From Escarpia spicata (lineage: Eukaryota > Annelida > Polychaeta > Sabellida > Siboglinidae), in NCBI GenBank assembly GCA_963995525.1, contig OZ023208.1:26808999-26872998 (forward strand): a stretch of 64,000 bases of DNA, written 5' to 3'. Below are positions 57,905-64,000 of this stretch, in pieces; the stretch's first letter is position 1; every line of letters starts with the position of its first letter. Position numbers and translations under genes: made by a program. The notes below the pieces were generated by a model. The model was not told the origin of the DNA. It did no database searches and saw only the letters and a program-made list of their open reading frames with translations.

Positions 57905-58195
57905 AGGTGGTAAGTTCTTATATAGCGCAGTGTCCAGTTCTTAGGCTTGCTCAAAGCACTTTACACTTTACTCACTGGCAGACCTGTTGAATCGAACACC
58001 ATCTCGACCTCTCTGGGAAGCATTCAGCCATGCTCCAATTAATGCATGAAGACTATTTGTACACAAATATCCACCACTGTCTATAGCCAGGTACTCATTC
58101 ATACAGCTGAATGAATTGGAGCAACAGAGTGAACAAACCTTCCCAAGGGTTTTTCTCATTTGAGAATCCGGCACTCTAGCCACTGCGCTGTAGAT
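57905..58195. repeat. Interspersed repeat just upstream of the TPR exon
   Basis: Begins TCTTATATAGCGCAGTGTCC, GCTCAAAGCACTTTACACTT and ends with ATCCGGCACTCTAGCCACTG + CGCTG. These are the two ends of a repeat widespread in aquatic animals (…TATAGCGC…CTCAAAGCGCTTTACA…CTAACCACTGCGC…). It sits in the intron immediately before the acceptor at 57883. Confidence 0.6.
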
Positions 58196-58474
58196 CCACT
58201 ATTTCTATTACATTTGTTTTCTAGGACTATGTTAAATAACTGTATTAAATTGCTGCAGTTAAACAGAAGAAATCAGTATAAAAAAATACGATATCCCTTT
58301 CACCAGAATAGATTACAATAACGCAAAAAAAAAAAATTATAAAGTATTTTGTCATTAATTTTGTTATTAGAATTATTATGGTTAATTCAGCCCTGTTTTC
58401 AGCCAATAAACCATTTCAGCCTATTTTATATTATAGTATAAAATTTAATGGTGATGATGTCAACCCACGACTTA

Positions 58475-59110
58475 AGCTGCGTTCACACTTACACTTTAAA
58501 ACGGTTTAGTTAAAACGTGTTAACTAATCCAGTCAGAAAACAGACGTGTGAACGAGATTTTGTGCTAAAATGTTTTAGCTAATCCACTTCAGTAGGTGGT
58601 TTAGTTCAAGTTGCAAGTGTGAACGCAAGCGGATTAGCTAAAACGTTTTAAGCATGTCACAGTCATGTGCATTCGATCTCGCGCCTCGTCGCTTCCTGTC
58701 TATAACGTAAACATAAACAACATTTTGGTACAATCATGTATTCGACTTCGATCGACGCAAAATCTAAAGAAACGCAAGTGCGACGCAACAATTGGGACGA
58801 TGGGGAAGTTCGGCTGTTACTGGAGTTGTGGGGAGACGAGCAGGGGTAGTCCGATTTAGAAGGAAATATAATTATATATCGGTGCATTGCCAATCGTCTG
58901 AACCGCAACCTGAACGAGGGCGCCGAGGCGGGGTCAGGGGGACATTGTTAACAATTTTGTTATGCTAGCTTGTGCATGTGCGCATACCAACTTCCTCCTT
59001 AAAACGGTTTAGCTATTGCATGTGTAAACGCTCACAATTTTCAAACATGAACCGGTTTAACTAAAACGGTTTAGCTAAACCGTTTTAATTCTGTAGGTGT
59101 GAATGCAGCT
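58475..59110. mobile_element. PIF/Harbinger-type nonautonomous element
   Basis: Inverted ends AGCTGCGTTCACACTTACAC (58475) and, reverse complement of the right end, AGCTGCATTCACACCTACAG. Both continue into TTAAAACGGTTTAG. Both flanks carry TTA (58472-58474 and 59111-59113), the 3-bp TWA target duplication of PIF/Harbinger elements. Internal words TTAGCTAAAACG/CGTTTTAG repeat in both orientations. It carries the Myb/SANT-like relic listed separately and no nuclease. Confidence 0.85.
58736..58920 (+). pseudogene. Myb/SANT-like protein relic inside the Harbinger element
   Basis: ATG at 58736 opens a frame reading …RRNNWDDGEVRLLLELWGDE, then an in-frame TAG (58847-58849). The same frame continues S-D-L-E-G-N-I-I-I-Y-R-C-I-A-N-R-L-N-R-N-L-N-E. 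Autonomous PIF/Harbinger elements carry a second gene for a Myb/SANT-like DNA-binding protein with exactly this kind of start ('W-x-D-x-E-x-x-x-L-L-x-L-W'). The helix-3 region is missing and a stop breaks it. Confidence 0.7.
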
Positions 59111-59119
59111 TTAGTCCCA

Positions 59120-60120
59120 GACTACCAGAGGAACCAAACTTTGAGATATTGCCTAGTATCTTAGGTGTAAATACTCCACACACTTTGATACAGCCTTCGG
59201 TGGCTAACCGCCAGGCCCACTGATGCATAATCAGGGCTCCCGTTAGCGTAATACCTACGAATCAGCAGTGACATATTTTTAACCGGCCCTGATGCACGCA
59301 GTCGGGGTTCGCCACATCAAAAAACTGTGTGGGCAAAAATTATGATAGCGGGTGAAGTTTTGTGAACACTGGTCTGTAAACTGATACATTTTATTAGTGA
59401 TCTGATTGGTAATACCAATCCCTGTGAGCGCCTGAATTTTTAATGTCGGGAAAACAACCGAGTTATTGCGAAGATTTACACGGGAAGTATTCGCGACGAG
59501 GCCTGTGACAGAAAAATCAACATAGTGTACGCCGCGAGCCTTACGTTTTTGTAAATAGTGATCGTTATAAGATAGTAAGTGTATTTTACACGTAATATGT
59601 ATATTGTATAATTGTATACATGTGTCATAGATATTGTTGACATGTTGTGAAAAAGTTTGGACGTTCTATGACTACGTGGTTATTTTCATGCCGTGTTATA
59701 ATATAGCCATAATAGGTCAGAAAGAAAATTATAACTGGGTTTGCTTTTTAAATAAAAAATGAGACAACTAGCCCTTCGAAGGGAACGCCACTGGCTTGTA
59801 TTATCGATCACAGCGAATGCAAACTGCAGCAATATTTTAACAACAAAAGCGCATAATATATAATATTTAAGAGTATGTTTTAATATGTGGTATGATTGCA
59901 TTGTAAACAAGAAACGACATAAGAATATCGTTTAGCTGCATAAATAATGTGTTGGACACCCACAGAACATGCACATTCACAGGGCAAGGTGTGTAGAAAC
60001 TTAGACAGTTAAACGTATTGGACACTCATTAACAGAACATGGAAATTTGAAGGGCAGCAGCTTGAACTGTTAAATAAATAATGTTAAAAAATGTGTTATC
60101 TTTTGCATATTTTTCATGAC
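59120..60120. other. AT-rich sequence, no gene recognised
   Basis: No supported frame or clear repeat. Confidence 0.3.
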
Positions 60121-60123
60121 AAT

Positions 60124-60262
60124 CTTAGGGCCAGACACCCCAGGTGAGATGGTATTTTTTCACAAAAATACTCAAAATTGTTTCTGCAGGACTATGATGT
60201 CATGATATCTTTTATGTTTGCTATCAATAAAGAGTTCAGTTGTATAACAATTACATACCTCT
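60124..60262. mobile_element. Truncated copy of the TTAA-flanked MITE
   Basis: TTAGGGCCAGACACCCCAGG, AAAATACTCAAAAT, TATCAATAAAG and related words follow the left two-thirds of the element at 39121-39322. The right terminal repeat is not found. Confidence 0.6.
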
Positions 60263-60302
60263 AAATTATATAATTTGGGTAGAATAGATTGGACTATTTG
60301 CA

Positions 60303-60362
60303 AACCTAAGGCTAAGCCAGGCTAAGGCTAAGCTAAGCCTCAGCTTAGGCTAAGCCTAAACG
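60303..60362. repeat. CTAAGC hairpin / inverted repeat
   Basis: Repeated GGCTAAG followed by its complement CTTAGCC (AAGGCTAAGCTAAGCC … CAGCTTAGGCTAAGCC) gives a strong stem-loop. Confidence 0.75.
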
Positions 60363-60364
60363 TT

Positions 60365-61660
60365 ACGTATGATATATCATATGCCATAATCTAAGAGACA
60401 CCCGGTGGCTCTACATTCGTTGTCAAGGTTAGGCTAGAAAGTAAACGATCGCCTAGTAAGCAAGGCGCATTAAATCTTATTTTGCTGTGAAAATCGTCAC
60501 CGCCCACTCCCGAGTCCTGGCCTTAGCATACAAACGGCGACAAACTCGGAAACAAGATACCGAGGTAGCCAGATGAATAGATAGTAAGATACGCAATGTG
60601 AGCTTCATTCGGGTTTATGCGAATTATAATTGTTTGTTTGAAAAGAGGAAGAGTAAATAATTACAAAAATTATGATACAGACTTCGTTGCGGTTTCATTA
60701 CCTCATTACCTTACCCTGGGGTTGTTTTAACGGAGCAACACTTCTGCAAAATCTTCCCCTACCAGAAACATCATAACCGGAAATGGAAAGCAATATTGAT
60801 ACTGTTAGAAGTCAACCCGTTGATACGTTAGTTTGTTGTTACTCGCTAGACGTCACTATTTGTGCAAATTGAATGCGCTATCCCAGATCGCCCGTCACAC
60901 TCCGAGACCCGCTAGATGGCGAACCATGGTACCTAACTGGATACGAATGTCCACATTGATTTATAGCACGACAGTACATAGAAATGAAGAAAAACCTTGT
61001 AACGGTATGTTGGCGGCTAATATGATGTTGGCAGCTGTTGTCTTTCTTTATATTTAGCAATGTCTTTAGAAGTCTTGATCTCGAGTGGTCCCATCTATCG
61101 GGATAATTGGGTATATTTTAAATACCAATGAATAGATCTCCAATAGTTCATAACTGATCACAGAAACGTTCCAGCATTAGCAGATATCTTCTCCACAACT
61201 TTGTAGACTTTAAAACGATCAATCGGCCATTCGACCTGTCTAGCACGAAGACTCATGACAAGTTATTGGTGAACCATAATTTAGATGAAGATCGGGTACA
61301 AGTCACAGTAGGGTGAGGCAATACATTTACTTTTTTAGGAAGTCGACTCATGAGAAAATCTTTTAGATATATTTCGGATACATTTGATGCATTAACTAGT
61401 TCATTATCTCCGTTGAATAGCATGTATTGACATTTTCTACGTTCAATGTCATAACAAAGTTACAGCCATTTTAACGGAGGTCTTCAACAGCGGCATTTTG
61501 CCCAAGGATGGGACAAAACGCCCTTTACTGAGCCTCGTGTATTAATTAGCCATTATTTCACTTACTTCATATTAAAAAGTGATGGTGTTATTGGCAAAAA
61601 TTGGCTGCATTCCACAGTCGTAGCTGTTGGTATAATCTGCTTTACGATGGTGACTGAATT
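60365..61660. other. Unique sequence, no gene recognised
   Basis: About 1.3 kb with no supported gene. The frames at 60833-61057 and 60878-61060 overlap on opposite strands and have no family resemblance. Confidence 0.3.
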
Positions 61661-61674
61661 AGCTAATTAATGGC

Positions 61675-62105
61675 ATCTATAGACGTTCGCCAGGACTGCC
61701 CACTTTTGCCAGTTATCGATCTTCGACACATTGGAGAGTCTGTTGCGCGATGTTGTCCACCTTTAAGATTTCAACACCACCACATCTGTTGTGGAAGACC
61801 CATTTGTTGGCCTAATAAATACTCGTTTTGGAGACAATGTCGACCACTTGAGAGTCAACGAGAATGAACTTCTGGACACCACCAGAATGCAACAGTCTGG
61901 CAGTAGGGCCTAATGGCAAGAGCCTGTGGAATGGAATAAGTTCCGGAAAAGCAAAGTACTCAGTTGAAACAATACCAACCAACAGACCCAACTAGAACCG
62001 TGTGAAAGTATATTCAGTAATTTAAATGAGGGCTTTTAAATACCTGGGTCCACCTCAAGCAAGGATGACATCTCAACAAAGTAAATCAAACCAAGGATTA
62101 CAATA
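61675..62105 (+). pseudogene. Weak LINE RT remnant
   Basis: D-V-R-Q-D-C-P-L-L-P at 61681-61710 resembles RT motif B ('GVRQGCPLSP'). After one frame change K-Y-L-G-S-T-S-S-K-D-D-I-S-T (62039-62082) resembles the 'FKYLGSTISSDG' thumb motif. Order and spacing are plausible, but the rest is unreadable. Confidence 0.35.
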
Positions 62106-62366
62106 GCCATCTTTGCTATGTCGTGAACATATATATCATCTGATAAAGCAAAACATCAACTATTCAATTAAGTTTAATTAAACTAAACAGACATGTACTC
62201 GTTGCACGTTTCCACCGATATGGGTGTGGGAGCTGGACGTTGACAGCAGAAACAGAGACGCGAATCAAAGCATATGAAGTGTAGTTGTTTGGGCGATGCA
62301 CATGCAGCAAGAAGTAATCGTCGTAAATTATTAACAGTATTTCACAGATGAACCCCGACATCTCTT

Positions 62367-62566
62367 NNNNNNNNNNNNNNNNNNNNNNNNNNNNNNNNNN
62401 NNNNNNNNNNNNNNNNNNNNNNNNNNNNNNNNNNNNNNNNNNNNNNNNNNNNNNNNNNNNNNNNNNNNNNNNNNNNNNNNNNNNNNNNNNNNNNNNNNNN
62501 NNNNNNNNNNNNNNNNNNNNNNNNNNNNNNNNNNNNNNNNNNNNNNNNNNNNNNNNNNNNNNNNNN
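62367..62566. other. Assembly gap (200 N)
   Basis: Two hundred consecutive unknown bases. Frames translated across it are meaningless. Confidence 1.
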
Positions 62567-62569
62567 GTG

Positions 62570-63010
62570 TCCAAAGGGGCCACCCTTGTGTTTATAAAAC
62601 GCATGGTAATTCTTCCGGACGTGCAAAATCATCTGTCATTGACTTTACAAAGGCGGATCCAGATAGGGTAGGCTAGGGGAGCACAAAAACCTCCACTGGC
62701 CGAGGGCAAGGAGCACACTTCCAAGGTTCTAGGGGGCACGGTCACGTTAAAAAAAAGCGGGGGTACGTTCCCAGCCCCCCTGAATTCGCTTATGCTTAAT
62801 GCAATATATATATATATCAAATAACTGGCTTTATACGGGCACCCTGAAATAACGTATGCTACATACCAAACTCTGCAAATTAAACGCTCGTTGCAATTGT
62901 CTAAAATAGTAAGAAAAGGTGTCATATTGTATAGTTGTCGCTTAGATCGTCCCACGGCTGTTTTGTATTGCGCACTGTCAGTGATCACCTCGGCATGGAA
63001 TCTATGACGT
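62570..63010. other. Unique sequence, no gene recognised
   Basis: Short G/C runs (62730-62780) and an (AT)n patch (62804-62815). No supported frame. Confidence 0.3.
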
Positions 63011-63097
63011 ACTGACTACATAATATCTTCGGTATGTCCAGAAACGCGGGGGTGGGCGTCTTAGGACGGTATGCGTTCAGGTACTTTCCACTAACCG

Positions 63098-63105
63098 TGA
63101 CGTCA
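63098..63105. promoter_or_regulatory. CRE palindrome in a candidate promoter
   Basis: Perfect TGACGTCA in a CpG-rich stretch (63050-63600) that precedes the start-codon exon at 63587. It suggests CREB/ATF-type control. Not shown to act. Confidence 0.4.
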
Positions 63106-63586
63106 CCCGGGACTCGCCCTGCCTGCGGCTGTACAAAACCGCTTATCGCGCTGAAACAGTCCAATTAAAGAGACACGCGCTGGCCATTGTTTCCGTTAAA
63201 GTTCGCATTAAGTGCACTCCACGGCCACCTTTGATGCTGGAATTGATCTCAGCATCCGCAAGCAGCTCTCATCCTTTGTTTGCGCCTCGAGTGCCAACTA
63301 TAGAAATGGAGTTGTTAGAAACGGCAAGAGTGGTGCGGTACACAATTACGCGTTAGTGCACACAAATGGTTGTTATCGACAACTTTCAGATTAGCAGAGA
63401 CGCGCTCTGTACTGCGCAATTAGACAGACAATCGGAAATATTACCGTGAAATCAAAGTGTCTCGATCGAGCCTGCCCCCGAGCCTAGCCGGGAAGTCGAG
63501 GTGATCGTCAGTTGTACTTGACACGAGACGAGTCGAGAGGGAGGGTGTGTGTTCGGACTGGGCGTGTTTCAGTCAATCCCGCAGGG

Positions 63587-63705
63587 ATGACAACGACGGA
63601 AGGAAGCAGCGAACGAGACGGGAAGGATGCGACGGAGGGAGGTATCCAAGTGGAGATCAAAGTGGAAATGAGACGGTTACACGAAGCAGAAGAACTGAGT
63701 GTCAG
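63587..63705 (+). CDS. First coding exon of an unidentified gene (continues beyond the window)
   Basis: ATG at 63587 in the context GCAGGGATGA opens a 39-codon frame (MTTTEGSSERDGKDATEGG… IQVEIKVEMRRLHEAEELSV) ending CAG before the strong donor GTATGA at 63706, phase 2. Composition is GC-rich with many Glu/Arg/Lys codons: an acidic disordered start and then a probable amphipathic helix. A CpG-rich region with a CRE lies upstream. No ATG occurs earlier in this frame back to about 63500. I could not assign a family from so short a piece, and the next exon is outside the window. Confidence 0.5.
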
Positions 63706-63769
63706 GTATGATAATCCGTGTAAGATGGTGTGTAGATTTTGTGTTCCGCACCACTCTTGCCGTTTCTAA

Positions 63770-63990
63770 CAGCTCCTGGCCTACCCAAGGCAGCCTCCCG
63801 GTCAATACGAAGTCAGCAGAACAAATTCCAACTGCCCCACTCAATAACTAACATATATCCACTCCTTCTTCCCATCTGCCATCAGACTGTGGAACTCACT
63901 TCCTTCAGACTCCTCAGAAGCCCAGTCCCTCAAAGTCTTCAGGTCCTCCACGAAGAGCTACCCAGCAATAGCTCCAACCGTTACGACGTG
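63770..63990 (+). pseudogene. LINE RT C-terminal fragment, frameshifted
   Basis: Plus-strand pieces SQQNKFQLPHSITNIY and, after a frameshift near 63850, SFFPSAIRLWNSLPSDSSEA match the usual LINE RT end ('R-x-N-K-F-x-L-P … N-I-Y … S-F-F-P-S-A-I-R-L-W-N-S-L-P'). It lies in the first intron of the gene starting at 63587, in the same orientation. Confidence 0.65.
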
Positions 63991-64000
63991 TAAAGTTTAC

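Noticed and set aside
62164..62671. Three frames across the gap
   Set aside because: They translate 200 N and are meaningless.

Overview
This is a eukaryotic, metazoan genomic window. It has long AT-rich introns with canonical splice sites, a ciliary (intraflagellar transport) gene split into more than 21 exons, many degenerate non-LTR retrotransposon pieces, several DNA-transposon/MITE families and an unusually heavy load of mini- and microsatellites. Gene density is low. The mix of repeats suggests an invertebrate, probably marine, but I cannot name the species. A run of 200 N (62367-62566) is an assembly gap.

Layout. 1-12.9 kb is almost all tandem repeats: AT/GT/ATGT microsatellites (1.1-1.7 kb), a 37-bp minisatellite (1.9-2.4 kb), a 5.6-kb array of a 30-bp unit (2.83-8.42 kb), a 69-bp array (9.4-9.7 kb), a 36-bp array (9.9-10.4 kb), a probable LTR-retroelement remnant and a 76-bp array (11.6-11.8 kb). 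At 12.97-14.73 kb (+) lies a two-coding-exon gene for a small single-pass membrane protein with KCNE-like topology and a Ser/Asn/Gly-rich tail. 15.3-22 kb holds an (AC)n tract, a hAT/ZNF862-like transposase remnant, a nearly intact but interrupted reverse-transcriptase ORF, and two more LINE remnants. 22.8-23.15 kb is a 53-bp minisatellite, followed by two exons of an unidentified minus-strand gene (24.18-23.49 kb). Two candidate untranslated first exons (donors at 25874 and 26574, the latter downstream of a candidate RFX X-box) are followed by the IFT74 gene.

IFT74 (+, 32.8-54.6 kb) is the main gene. I can join 21 coding exons in consistent phase, giving 593 residues up to the stop, against about 600 for the family. 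Only the short first coding exon was not found. Its introns carry a pogo/Tigger-type MITE, a TTAA-flanked MITE, a hAT-type element, LINE fragments, a tRNA-SINE-like piece and two copies of a composite repeat. Three introns have GC-AG instead of GT-AG ends. Two minisatellites have grown out of exon/intron boundaries and multiply the 5' splice site 11 and 14 times, and a third lies next to the stop codon and resembles it.

A convergent minus-strand gene (57.88-55.99 kb) ends in a 630-codon terminal exon coding for TPR-type helical repeats. Beyond it are a PIF/Harbinger-type element carrying a broken Myb/SANT-like reading frame (58.5-59.1 kb), further repeats, and at the right edge a promoter region with a perfect CRE palindrome and the first coding exon of an unidentified plus-strand gene (63587-63705).

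I see no operon-like or clearly new gene system. The most interesting signals are the splice-site-seeded minisatellites and the GC-AG introns in IFT74, and the indel-free 30-bp megasatellite. All coordinates were read by eye from sequence, without alignment software.
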